Assembly (NCBI RefSeq): GCF_916858675.1 | Contig: NZ_CAKASM010000006.1 | Coordinates: 1 to 64,000, forward strand | Reading direction: 5' to 3' | DNA length: 64,000 nucleotides | Source: Sphingomonas sp. Leaf21 | GTDB taxonomy: Bacteria > Pseudomonadota > Alphaproteobacteria > Sphingomonadales > Sphingomonadaceae | Part shown: positions 9,164 to 17,570 of the stretch, one piece after another | Numbering within the stretch: the stretch's first letter is position 1 | How the letters are laid out: the number at the start of each line of letters is the position of its first letter | The notes under the pieces: generated by a model | Seen by the model: only the letters and a program-made list of their open reading frames with translations | What the model was told of the DNA's origin: nothing | The model's database searches: none | Translations under genes and position numbers: made by a program

Positions 9164-10249
9164 TCAGTTCATCTGGCCACGCAGGAAGGCGATCAGCTTC
9201 GGGTCGCTGCCGGTGCGTTCGAGGATGAGCAGGATGACCCGCCATCCGTTGTCGCTGTTGGTCAGGATCACGATGCCGTCGCCGCTCGCACGATCGATCG
9301 CGGCGAAGGTGAAGGCCCCGGCATCCTTGCCGGTGTGGAGCATCGTTGTGCCTCCGGGAAATCCGAGAAGCTGCCAGCCGAGGCCAAAGCCGGTCCAGGG
9401 TGGACAGCTGGCTGCTTTCGATCCGGCACATATTCCGGGCGTCAGATCGGCCTGCGATTTGCTGCGCTCCGCCGCGACGGACGCGACCAGGCCCCTGTCG
9501 TTGCGCGCATTGATGAGGAAGCGCGCGTAATCACGCGCTGTCGCGTGCGCGAGATCGGCAGCGTTGTAGCGCGTCACACGCTCTACAGGGAGCGGCTTGC
9601 CGGCGTCGTCGTAGGGCACGGCGATCGGCGCCGCCTCGCCTTGCGCCGACACATACCCGGAAGCGCGCATGTGGGCAGGTGCGAACAGCCAGCGGCCAGC
9701 CAGCGTCTCGAACGACTGCCCGGTGCGACGCTCGGCGTAGCGCGCGGCATATTGATACCCCTCGCCCGAATAGCCGGTCGTCGTGCCAGGATCATGATCG
9801 AACGCCAGCCCCTTGGCATCGCGCCAGTTTGGCAACCCGGTGCGATGGCTCAGCGCCATGCGGACGGTGAGCTTCATCCGCCGGGGATCACGCGACAGGT
9901 CGGGATCGCTCCAGTAGCGATCCATCGGCTCGTCGAGCGACAGCCTGTCGGCTGACACCAGGCGCAGGATGACTTCCGCCGTCAGCGGCTTCGTCAGCGA
10001 GGCGAGATTATAGGGCGTGGCGACGGTCGCCGCCCGGTTCGGCCCTGCCATGCCCCAGGCGCCCGTCGAGACGATCCGTCCGTTGCGGATCACGGCGACC
10101 GAAGCACTCTCCACGTGCAGTTCTCGGAGAGCCGTGGTCATATCCGGCAGAGAGGCGTTGGCTCTGGCGTCCGCCATCGAGGCGCAAGCTAGCAGCGCAA
10201 TCAAGCCTGCGTGAACTGTCCGCTTCAGAAGATTGGCTGTATTGCTCAT
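9164..10249 (-). CDS. Exported serine hydrolase of the beta-lactamase / penicillin-binding protein fold
   Basis: A 361-residue protein with a signal peptide (about residues 1-31, hydrophobic core AGLIALLACAS). The nucleophile motif SLTK is at 84-87. The place normally taken by Y-x-N has YSG (about 160-162), and a C-terminal HTGKDAG motif corresponds to the KTG/HTG box. This is the class C beta-lactamase, esterase and D-alanyl peptidase superfamily (Pfam Beta-lactamase); the substrate cannot be named, and antibiotic resistance should not be assumed. The frame extends upstream to 10432, but the ATG at 10249 begins the signal peptide. It is opposite in direction to trb, lying between hipBA and trbJ as cargo. 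Confidence 0.88.
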   Translation of the reverse strand: MSNTANLLKRTVHAGLIALLACASMADARANASLPDMTTALRELHVESASVAVIRNGRIVSTGAWGMAGPNRAATVATPYNLASLTKPLTAEVILRLVSADRLSLDEPMDRYWSDPDLSRDPRRMKLTVRMALSHRTGLPNWRDAKGLAFDHDPGTTTGYSGEGYQYAARYAERRTGQSFETLAGRWLFAPAHMRASGYVSAQGEAAPIAVPYDDAGKPLPVERVTRYNAADLAHATARDYARFLINARNDRGLVASVAAERSKSQADLTPGICAGSKAASCPPWTGFGLGWQLLGFPGGTTMLHTGKDAGAFTFAAIDRASGDGIVILTNSDNGWRVILLILERTGSDPKLIAFLRGQMN

Positions 10250-10443
10250 GTGCCACACATAGCGGCGTCGAAGTCTGGCCACAACAACTGCCGGGACTTT
10301 GGAGAAGGTTTCGTGATTGTCCCCACAAGGTCCCGTGCAGACCCCAGCCGGTATCTGACGCCGCGGCGCTGAGAGGCCGACACTCCATGCCGAGCCCGAC
10401 CGCGATCGACGCGGGTGCGGGTGCCAAAGCACTGGAGATCGTC

Positions 10444-11196
10444 ATGCCGTTCCTCGACCGCCGCCGCGTCATCGCCGCCATGCTCGCCGCCGCTGCCAGG
10501 GGCAGTTTCATCATGGGGGTCATGTCGGCGGCGACGCCGGCCCATGCGCAGTTCGGCGGGATCGTGTTCGATCCGCGAAACTATGCGCAGAACATCCTGA
10601 CCGCCGCGCGCACGCTGCAGAGCGTCAACCAGCAGATCCAGCAGCTCCAGAATGAGGCGCAGATGCTGGTTGCCATGGGCAAGAACCTAAGCCGCATCGA
10701 TTTCCCGCAGCTGGATGCACTCAAACAGAAGCTTGCCGAGATCGACCGGCTGATGGGCCGGGCGCAGGCGATCGACTTCCGGGTCGGCCAGCTCGACGAC
10801 CAGTTCAAATCGCTGTTTCCTGCCGACTTCTCCTCGGCGCTCCGCACCGACACCCGCGTGCGGGATGCCCGCGCGCGGCTCGATGCCAGCATGGGTGCCT
10901 TCCGCCAGACGATGACGGTGCAGGCGCAGGTCGTCGAGAACGTCCGGGCCGACACACAGGCGCTCGCCGACATCGTCGCGCGCAGCCAAGGCGCGGAAGG
11001 CTCGCTCCAGGCACAGCAAGCCACCAACCAGCTCCTTGCCTTGACCGCCAAGCAGCAGTTGCAGCTCCAGCAGATGATGGCCGCGCAATTCCGTAGCGAG
11101 GCGATCGAGCAGGCACGGCGCGCGACGCAGGCACAGGAGGCACGCGCGGCGACCAGGAAGTTCCTCGGCTCCGGATCAGCCTACACGTCCCAATAG
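10444..11196 (+). CDS. trbJ: P-type conjugative transfer protein TrbJ (VirB5-like)
   Basis: TrbJ is a periplasmic VirB5-like protein of the mating channel or pilus tip. From this ATG it has 250 residues: a signal peptide ending near PAHAQFGG (about 31-38), the family signature DPRNYAQNILTAARTLQ, then long Gln-rich helices consistent with coiled coil. An in-frame ATG at 10387 is an alternative start, but the extra 19 residues do not resemble a signal peptide; GGAG sits at a good distance before 10444. The trb operon resumes here after the cargo block. A separate promoter in 10250-10443 is likely, since the upstream gene is divergent. Confidence 0.9.
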   Translation: MPFLDRRRVIAAMLAAAARGSFIMGVMSAATPAHAQFGGIVFDPRNYAQNILTAARTLQSVNQQIQQLQNEAQMLVAMGKNLSRIDFPQLDALKQKLAEIDRLMGRAQAIDFRVGQLDDQFKSLFPADFSSALRTDTRVRDARARLDASMGAFRQTMTVQAQVVENVRADTQALADIVARSQGAEGSLQAQQATNQLLALTAKQQLQLQQMMAAQFRSEAIEQARRATQAQEARAATRKFLGSGSAYTSQ

Positions 11197-11329
11197 CCCC
11201 ACGGCGTAGACAGGCTCGATCCGGCAAGTGGCCGGTGATGCCCCGATCATTCGTCGTCGTCGCAGGGCGCGGTCCCGCTCCCCACCGCGCCCCGCGACAT
11301 TCTCGCCACGTTGCCAGGAAGAGGATCCC

Positions 11330-12616
11330 ATGAACGACCTCAGTGTCATCGACCGCTTCCTGCAGGCGTTCATCACTTACATCGACAGCGGCTTCGGGCT
11401 GCTCGGTCCTGACGTCGGCTTCCTGACCGCAACGCTGATCGGCATCGACATCACGCTTGCCGGCCTGTTCTGGGCGATGGGCGGCGAGGACAATGTCATC
11501 GGCCGCTTCCTCAGGAAAATCCTTTATGTCGGCGCCTTCGCCTTCATCCTGAACAGCTTCTCTCGTCTCGCGGACATCATCTTCCGCTCGTTCGCGCAAG
11601 CCGGGCTGACCGCCGGCGGTGGCACGCTTTCCGCGGACGACCTGCTGAAGCCCGGGCGGCTCGCCGGCACCGGCTTCTCGGCGGCGTGGCCGCTGCTCGA
11701 TCAAGCGAGCGAGATGGTCGGGTTCACGACCTTCTTCGACAATTTCCTGACGATCATGATCCTGCTGTTCGCCTGGGCGCTGGTGATCGTCGCCTTCTTC
11801 ATCCTCGCGGTGCAGATGTTCGTCTGCATCCTCGAGTTCAAGCTGACTAGCCTGGCGGGCTTCATCCTCGTGCCGTTCGCGCTGTGGAACCGCACCAGCT
11901 TCCTCGCCGAGCGCGTGCTGGGCAATGTCGTCTCGTCCGGCGTGAAGGTGATGGTGGTCGCCGTCATCGTCGGGATCGGCTCCAACTTCTTCGCCGAGTT
12001 CACTGACGCCTTGCAGGGCCAGGAGCCCGACATCGGCCAAGCGATGAGCCTTGTGCTCGCCAGCCTGTCGCTGTTCGGCCTCGGCATCGTCGGGCCCTCG
12101 ATCGCCTCGGGGCTGGTATCCGGCGCCCCGCAGCTCGGCGCCGGCGCGGCGCTCGGCACCGCGGTCGGCGCCGGCGGCATCGCGATGCTGGCGGGTGGGG
12201 CGGCCGTCGGTGGCGCCCGCGCCTTGGCCGGCGCTGCGCTGGGGGCGGTGCGTGCCGGCACCGCGATGGGATCGGCGGCGTCGGCCGCCGCGCAGCTCGG
12301 TCGCGAAACAGGAGGCTCTGTGGTCGGCGGCATGGCCGCCGCTGCCAAGGGCGCGGCAGCCCAGAAGGTCGAAAGCACCTTCGGGCTCGGCGCTGCCGCG
12401 GAGCGGGGGCGCAACGCTGCCTGGGCGGCGCTCAATCGAACCCCCGATGCGTCACCGGGCGCGAGTGACGCCGACGGCGGCACCCCCGCATGGGCGCGGG
12501 CGATGCGCGACCAGCAGACGAGCCGCCATCGCCGCCAGATCGCGATCCATACGCTCAGCCAAGGCGATCGTGGCGGCGGCTCCGCGATTCCCGACATCAA
12601 GGAAAGGAACGACTGA
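11330..12616 (+). CDS. trbL: P-type conjugative transfer protein TrbL (VirB6-like)
   Basis: A polytopic inner-membrane channel component, 428 residues. It begins MNDLSVIDRFLQAFITYIDS, typical of TrbL, and has about six hydrophobic segments in the first 290 residues. The C-terminal third is Ala/Gly-rich and polar, as in the family. The ATG at 11330 follows AGGAAGAGG. An upstream in-frame ATG at 11228 would add an Arg-rich leader with no family resemblance. No trbK (entry exclusion lipoprotein) is visible between trbJ and trbL; the 133-bp gap has only a 31-codon frame. Confidence 0.94.
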   Translation: MNDLSVIDRFLQAFITYIDSGFGLLGPDVGFLTATLIGIDITLAGLFWAMGGEDNVIGRFLRKILYVGAFAFILNSFSRLADIIFRSFAQAGLTAGGGTLSADDLLKPGRLAGTGFSAAWPLLDQASEMVGFTTFFDNFLTIMILLFAWALVIVAFFILAVQMFVCILEFKLTSLAGFILVPFALWNRTSFLAERVLGNVVSSGVKVMVVAVIVGIGSNFFAEFTDALQGQEPDIGQAMSLVLASLSLFGLGIVGPSIASGLVSGAPQLGAGAALGTAVGAGGIAMLAGGAAVGGARALAGAALGAVRAGTAMGSAASAAAQLGRETGGSVVGGMAAAAKGAAAQKVESTFGLGAAAERGRNAAWAALNRTPDASPGASDADGGTPAWARAMRDQQTSRHRRQIAIHTLSQGDRGGGSAIPDIKERND

Positions 12617-12619
12617 ACC

Positions 12620-13450
12620 ATGGTCTTCAAGCGAAGCGTGCAGCGCTACGGGCGAACGCCGCCGCCCGAGACGCCCTACCAGCGTGCCGGGCAACTCTGG
12701 GACGAGCGGATCGGCTCGGCGCGCGTGCAGGCGCGCAACTGGCGGCTGATGGCGTTCGGCTGCCTGTTCCTGACCGCAGGCACGTCGGCAGCCCTTGCTT
12801 GGCAATCGATGCAGAGCCGCGTCACGCCCTATGTCGTCGAGGTCGACAAGCTCGGCGAAGCGCGCTCCGTCCAGCCGGCCGACGTCGCATACCGGCCGAC
12901 CGACCCGCAGGTGGCGTGGCACCTGTCGCGATTCATCACCAACATCCGATCGGTGTCGCTCGACCCGGTGCTGCTGCGCCGCGACTGGCTCGAGGCATAT
13001 GACTTCGCGACCCAACGCGGGGCTCAGTTCCTGGGGGAATATGCCCGGTCGGCAGCGCCCTTTGCCCAGGTCGGCGACCGGACAGTGTCGGTGCAGGTCA
13101 CCAGCGTCGTTCGCGCGTCCGACAAGTCGTTCCAGGTCAAATGGACCGAGACCATGTTCGAGCGCGGCAGCCAGGCCGGCGTCCAGCGCTGGACGGCGAT
13201 CCTCACCATCGTCACGCGCGCGCCGACATCGGCCGATGTGCTGCGCAAGAACCCGCTCGGCATCTATGTCGACGCGATCGACTGGAGCCGCGAACTGGAC
13301 ACCGCGCCATCGTCGCCATCCCCACGCCCCGCCATTCGGTCGCCGGCGAACCTTCCATCGAGCCTTCCATTCGGATCACCGCTCGATCCTTCACTCGGCG
13401 CCCGATCCGGCGCGGTGAGCCTGTCCAACTCACAGGAGAAGAACCCATGA
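12620..13450 (+). CDS. trbF: Conjugal transfer protein TrbF (VirB8-like)
   Basis: TrbF is the VirB8-type bitopic inner-membrane protein of the channel core. The 276-residue protein has a cytoplasmic N terminus with TPYQRAGQLWDERIGSA, one membrane helix at about 42-62, and a periplasmic NTF2-like domain. The last 45 or so residues, after DAIDWSRELD, are Ser/Pro-rich and low in complexity. The gene starts 3 bp after the trbL stop, and its own stop overlaps the trbG start by 4 bp. Confidence 0.94.
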   Translation: MVFKRSVQRYGRTPPPETPYQRAGQLWDERIGSARVQARNWRLMAFGCLFLTAGTSAALAWQSMQSRVTPYVVEVDKLGEARSVQPADVAYRPTDPQVAWHLSRFITNIRSVSLDPVLLRRDWLEAYDFATQRGAQFLGEYARSAAPFAQVGDRTVSVQVTSVVRASDKSFQVKWTETMFERGSQAGVQRWTAILTIVTRAPTSADVLRKNPLGIYVDAIDWSRELDTAPSSPSPRPAIRSPANLPSSLPFGSPLDPSLGARSGAVSLSNSQEKNP

Positions 13451-14283
13451 AATCCGTCATCTTGCCGGCCATCGCCACCATGGTCCTGGCCGGTCCCGCG
13501 TGGGCGCAGGATCGGGCCGCGGCACCGCTCAAGGCGGTGCGGTCCGCGACACGCAGCGCCACGATCGAGCCGGCAGCGAACGGGTTCGTCAGCGGCGCGC
13601 AGGTCTATCCGTTCACCGACGGCACGATCTATCAAGTCTATACCGCGCCGGGGCTGGTAACGGACATTGCGCTCCAGCCCGGCGAGACCCTCGTGGCGGT
13701 CGCGAGCGGCGATACCGCCCGCTGGGTGATCGGCGATACGACGAGCGGTTCGGGCGACGGCAAGCAGACGCACGTGCTGGTCAAGCCGGTCTCCGCAGGC
13801 CTGCTGACCAACCTGGTCATCACGACCGACCGGCGCGCCTATCATCTCAGGCTCGCCAGCACCCCGGCAACGGCGCTGTCCTCGCTGCGCTGGACCTATC
13901 CGCAGGACGAGCTGCTGGCCGTGCGACGCAAGGCGGAAGCCGCGCAGGCTGCGCCACCGGGGGCGACGGGGCTGGCGGTCGAGCAGCTGCATTTCAACTA
14001 CGCGATCAGCGGCGACCGCCCGCCATGGCGGCCGCTGCGCGTGTTCGACGACGGGACAAGGACCTATGTCGAGTTTGCGGCTTCGCTGGCCAATGGCGAT
14101 GCACCGCCCCTGTTCGTCGTCGACCCAGATGGGAAGGTGGAACTGGTCAATTACCGGCTGCGTGATCGCTTCTACGTCGTCGACGGGATCTTCGACGCGG
14201 CCGAACTCCGGCTCGGCTTGAAGAAGCAGCAGGTCGTCCGCATCAACAGGATCGGGCCATCCGCCCCGCGGAGGGGCGCATGA
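13447..14283 (+). CDS. trbG: P-type conjugative transfer protein TrbG (VirB9-like)
   Basis: A periplasmic/outer-membrane core component of the VirB9/TrbG family, 278 residues. The signal peptide MKSVILPAIATMVLAGPAWA is followed by a VirB9-type beta domain (VYPFTDGTIYQVYTAPG, TDIALQPGE) and the C-terminal segment FNYAISGDRPPWRPLRVFDD typical of TrbG. A longer open frame upstream is a trbF shadow. The ATG overlaps the trbF stop, and the trbG stop overlaps the trbI start. It is expected to form the core complex with TrbI and TrbF. Confidence 0.95.
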   Translation: MKSVILPAIATMVLAGPAWAQDRAAAPLKAVRSATRSATIEPAANGFVSGAQVYPFTDGTIYQVYTAPGLVTDIALQPGETLVAVASGDTARWVIGDTTSGSGDGKQTHVLVKPVSAGLLTNLVITTDRRAYHLRLASTPATALSSLRWTYPQDELLAVRRKAEAAQAAPPGATGLAVEQLHFNYAISGDRPPWRPLRVFDDGTRTYVEFAASLANGDAPPLFVVDPDGKVELVNYRLRDRFYVVDGIFDAAELRLGLKKQQVVRINRIGPSAPRRGA

Positions 14284-15506
14284 GCGAAATTGCCGAACCT
14301 TCGTCAGACGCACCTTCGCCCGCCGAAGCCATGCTCGACGCGCCCGCACCCGAAGCTCCCGCCCAGCCGCCGAAGGTCGACCCGGAGACATTGGCCATCC
14401 GTTCCCGTCCGGCACGCGCGATCCGCTTCCGCAAGGGTGCGATCATCGGCCTCGCCGCACTGGGCTCGGCCAGCCTGATGGGTATCGCGTGGATGGCGTT
14501 GAAGCCGCAGGTCTTCCGGCACGTCGCGCAGGACAGCGAATTGTCTCAGCCGATGGCAAAGCCCGCCGCCGACGCACTCTCTGGCCTCCCGGCCAGCTAT
14601 GGCGATGCGCCCAGGCTCGGCCGACCGCTTCCCGGCGACCTTGGCCGGCCAATCCTGCGCGCACAGGAACGGGCCGAAGCGACCGTTGCCCCTCCGTCCG
14701 TCGATACGGTCGCGGCAGCACGGCAGCAGCGGATGGCCGACCTCAAGGCGGCGCGAGAATCGGGCCTGATGGCGCAGGTCACGACCGGCCATAGCGTGGT
14801 CACCCCTGCTTCCTCCGTCGGCCCCGAAGTCCCTGATGCCATCCCTGCGACGGCGACGGGGACGCGCAAGGAGCAGTTCGCCGCGGCCAGAGACACGGGC
14901 GGCGATCTCAACGTCGGCGCCCTCGTCACTCCTGCTTCGCCCAACAGCCTGCTGGCTGGCAGCGTGATCGCGGCAAGCCTCATCACCGGCTTGAGTTCCG
15001 ACTTGCCCGGCATGGTCACCGCGCAGGTCACCCAGAACGTGTTCGATACCGTCACGGGGACGATCCTGCTCGTACCACAGGGTGCCCGGCTGATCGGCAA
15101 GTATGACAGCGTCGTCGCGTTCGGGCAGCGCCGTGCGCTGGTGATCTGGCAAAGGCTGATCCTGCCCGACGGCAGCTCGGTGCGGCTCGACAACATGCCT
15201 GCCACCGACCCGGAAGGCTATGCCGGGCTTGCCGACCGGGTCGATTTCCACACATGGACGCTGCTCAAGGGTGTCGCGATCGCGACCATGCTCGGCGTCG
15301 GTTCCGAGCTGTCGATCTCCGGCGGAAGCGACCTCGTGCAGGCGATCCGCCAGTCCGCCCAGATGAACGTCGCGCGGGCCGGCGACCAGATCACCCAGCG
15401 AAACCTCGACGTCCAGCCGACGGTCACGATCCGTCCCGGCGCGCCGGTCCGCTTGCTGGTGACCCACGATCTCATCCTCGCCCCTTATCCAAGAAGGACA
15501 AGCTGA
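14280..15506 (+). CDS. trbI: Conjugal transfer protein TrbI (VirB10 family)
   Basis: TrbI spans the envelope as the VirB10 homologue of the conjugative channel. The 408-residue protein has a Pro/Ala-rich cytoplasmic N terminus, a membrane helix at about 57-77, a periplasmic linker, and the C-terminal VirB10 domain with SLITGLSSDLPGMVTAQVTQ and LLVPQGARLIGKYDS. The length is typical. It overlaps trbG by 4 bp and is followed at once by the DUF2274 gene, the usual end of trb operons in these elements. Confidence 0.96.
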   Translation: MSEIAEPSSDAPSPAEAMLDAPAPEAPAQPPKVDPETLAIRSRPARAIRFRKGAIIGLAALGSASLMGIAWMALKPQVFRHVAQDSELSQPMAKPAADALSGLPASYGDAPRLGRPLPGDLGRPILRAQERAEATVAPPSVDTVAAARQQRMADLKAARESGLMAQVTTGHSVVTPASSVGPEVPDAIPATATGTRKEQFAAARDTGGDLNVGALVTPASPNSLLAGSVIAASLITGLSSDLPGMVTAQVTQNVFDTVTGTILLVPQGARLIGKYDSVVAFGQRRALVIWQRLILPDGSSVRLDNMPATDPEGYAGLADRVDFHTWTLLKGVAIATMLGVGSELSISGGSDLVQAIRQSAQMNVARAGDQITQRNLDVQPTVTIRPGAPVRLLVTHDLILAPYPRRTS

Positions 15507-15507
15507 C

Positions 15508-15738
15508 ATGGCCGATCTCAAGCTCGGCAAGCTGCCCGACCGCACGCCGGTCAAGCTGGCCATCACCATCACGCCGGACCTCCAGTCGTCGTTGCAGGCC
15601 TATGCTGCGGCCTATGCCTCGACCTACGGCATTGAGGAGCCGGTCACCGAATTGATCCCCGCGATGTTGTCGGCCTTTCTGGAGAGCGATCGGGCGTTCG
15701 TGCGCGAGCGCGACGCGCGAGTACGGGGGCAGAAATGA
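15508..15738 (+). CDS. DUF2274 domain protein downstream of trbI
   Basis: A 76-residue protein with MADLKLGKLPDRTPVKLAI at the start, matching the DUF2274 family that follows trbI in many proteobacterial ICEs. It may be ribbon-helix-helix-like, but the function is unknown. It starts one base after the trbI stop and overlaps the next gene by 4 bp, so it is the next-to-last gene of the transfer operon. Confidence 0.88.
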   Translation: MADLKLGKLPDRTPVKLAITITPDLQSSLQAYAAAYASTYGIEEPVTELIPAMLSAFLESDRAFVRERDARVRGQK

Positions 15739-15968
15739 TCGAGCGGGCATGGGAAAGGAAGATCAAGCCGCTGACGGTCCGCGTGGCAACGGCGGTTCGT
15801 ATCACCGGCCTCAGCCGCTCGCGGATCTACGAGCTCATCCAGTCGGGCGACCTCGAGACGACGAAGGTCGGCCGTGCGACGCTGGTCCAGTATCGCAGCC
15901 TCAAGCGGTTGACCGACAATGAGGGTGGCGGAGAGGGGCATGCCGGACATGTTTTGCAACGCGACTAG
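15735..15968 (+). CDS. Excisionase-like helix-turn-helix protein
   Basis: A 77-residue protein with a winged-helix excisionase/MerR-like pattern: TVRVATAVRITGLSRSRIY, then IQSGDLETTKVGRATLVQY. It resembles HTH_17/excisionase family proteins that bend DNA at att sites or regulate transfer genes. Its position at the end of the trb operon would couple its production to transfer, a reasonable arrangement for a recombination directionality factor, but this is inference. The 3' end overlaps the convergent hipA gene by 4 bp. Confidence 0.8.
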   Translation: MIERAWERKIKPLTVRVATAVRITGLSRSRIYELIQSGDLETTKVGRATLVQYRSLKRLTDNEGGGEGHAGHVLQRD

Positions 15969-17296
15969 CTTAGCTCCGTAAACGCCGTGTCGAGACGTGC
16001 CAGACGATCGGCGATCGCGCGGCTTACGCTGGCATGGACGTCGTCGGCGAAGTCGTCCGGCATTGCTTCCCGCGCGACGTCCGCGGCCGTGACGGCTTTT
16101 TTGCGAATGTCGGTGATGACCTTGTCGATAATGGTCGGGCCGATACCCGCGGCTCTCGCGGTCTGGACGAAGTGCCGGCCCAGGACTTCCTCGATCCGGT
16201 AATGGCGGCTGGTGCCCGCCGACATTGCCAACCGGAAACTCTTCTGTGCCAACTGTCCGCGATCGACAGCATCCTGGACGCTCAGGACATCGTAGAAGGG
16301 CGTCAGCTTGAAGCCGCCGCCCGGACGCAGGAAGAGGCTGAAGTTTTTCGCATGTCCGTCGGTCGCGCCGATGAGCCAGAAGATGATCTGGCTCGACAGG
16401 AATGTCGCCTGATCCTCGGTCGGATCGTCGCTGCCGCCGAGCAGTCTTATGATGTCCGCCGCGGCGGGACCACCTTCGCTTTGGTATTTCTGGGAGGATG
16501 GCACGCCGAGTGCCTGGCAGCAGTCTTCCTGCGGAACGCGCAGCAGTCGGCCATCGGCGAGCCATCGGCGATCGAACCGCTCTACGACCAGCGCGCGCCG
16601 CGCTCCGAAGGTGACGATCTCGGTTTTCGCGACCGGCAAGCCGAAGGCGCCCAGCAGCGCCAGGCAGTAATGCTCGTTGTCGACACTGGCGGTCATGTCG
16701 ACCGTGCCGGTTGAGGTCGGAATCTCGCCGAGCTGAGGCTTTAGGATATGCGTTGTCGGAGTCGTTCCGATTGGACGCAGCCACTGGCCGTCGTGGCGCA
16801 GCAGTGCGGTCTTCTCCTGCGCACCCGCGATCGAGATTCGGAATTCCTGGCCAGGATCGATCCCGAGCGGCGCACCTTTGAGATTGTCGAGGAGGTGTTC
16901 GATATCCTCGTCGCTCAAAGCTTCGCCCCGTATATCGCCTATGGCGTCGATGGCCTCACCGTCGGGCAGGAACTGCATCGCACCGACACAATCCCGGCCG
17001 ATGCGGGCCAAGAGACTGTACGGATCGGCACCTTCGGCACCCGTGCGCTCCGCCACGCGGCGTCGGATATCTACGCTGTCGGGAAGCAGGTTGTCGAAAA
17101 CGGCGAGTACCGGCGCGCCGCGATAGGTGGTTGCACGAAGCGGCAGTGACAGCGAGGCCGCAAATGCGTGCTCCCACTCGAGCCAGCTCTGATCATAGCG
17201 GAACGATACGGCGCCACTCGTTTCCTTCTCGAGGCGGCCGACGAGGCGATTATTGATCAGCACGTTCAGGGGAACGTGGGTCTTGCGGCGCGCCAT
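15965..17296 (-). CDS. hipA: HipA-family serine/threonine kinase toxin (intact)
   Basis: An intact 443-residue HipA. The activation loop SIAGAQEKTA contains Ser155, matching the autophosphorylated Ser150 of E. coli HipA; TDGHAKNFS supplies the catalytic Asp313 and Asn318; LTPFYDVLS has the metal-binding Asp336. These match the E. coli protein closely, so kinase activity is likely. HipA toxins inactivate a translation factor (GltX in E. coli) and cause growth arrest. It lies 2 bp after hipB in the same operon and converges on the trb operon. A likely role is stabilising the element, inferred from context. Confidence 0.94.
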   Translation of the reverse strand: MARRKTHVPLNVLINNRLVGRLEKETSGAVSFRYDQSWLEWEHAFAASLSLPLRATTYRGAPVLAVFDNLLPDSVDIRRRVAERTGAEGADPYSLLARIGRDCVGAMQFLPDGEAIDAIGDIRGEALSDEDIEHLLDNLKGAPLGIDPGQEFRISIAGAQEKTALLRHDGQWLRPIGTTPTTHILKPQLGEIPTSTGTVDMTASVDNEHYCLALLGAFGLPVAKTEIVTFGARRALVVERFDRRWLADGRLLRVPQEDCCQALGVPSSQKYQSEGGPAAADIIRLLGGSDDPTEDQATFLSSQIIFWLIGATDGHAKNFSLFLRPGGGFKLTPFYDVLSVQDAVDRGQLAQKSFRLAMSAGTSRHYRIEEVLGRHFVQTARAAGIGPTIIDKVITDIRKKAVTAADVAREAMPDDFADDVHASVSRAIADRLARLDTAFTELS

Positions 17297-17298
17297 TG

Positions 17299-17547
17299 TC
17301 AGAAGATTTCGCTCAGGTCGGCGCTGCCCTTGCTGCGCGGTGCGATCTGCATGTCGAGGTCGAGCGCTGCCAGGATACCGAACAGGGTGTCGAGCTTCGT
17401 ACCCGTCTGCCCACTTTCGATGCGGGAGATCGTCTTCTGCCCGGTGCCAACCAAGGCCGCCAGAGCCTGCTGGGTGAGGTTGCGCTTGGTTCGCGCGTTA
17501 TGGATGAGCGCACCGAGCTGTTTGGGAGAGCGAGCAATGTGGGCCAC
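17299..17547 (-). CDS. hipB: HipB-type Xre antitoxin
   Basis: An 82-residue Xre-family protein with a clear helix-turn-helix (LTQQALAALVGTGQKTISRI, about residues 24-43). It is predicted to bind HipA and repress the hipBA promoter through the four palindromes just upstream. The start is GTG at 17547, preceded by AAAGG on the minus strand; no in-frame ATG gives a better family fit. The gene is directly upstream of hipA. Confidence 0.92.
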   Translation of the reverse strand: MAHIARSPKQLGALIHNARTKRNLTQQALAALVGTGQKTISRIESGQTGTKLDTLFGILAALDLDMQIAPRSKGSADLSEIF

Positions 17548-17570
17548 GGGAGACGCCTTTCAGTGACGGC

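Noticed and set aside
11238..11333. 31-codon frame before trbL as a trbK remnant
   Set aside because: No lipobox or hydrophobic signal; probably chance.
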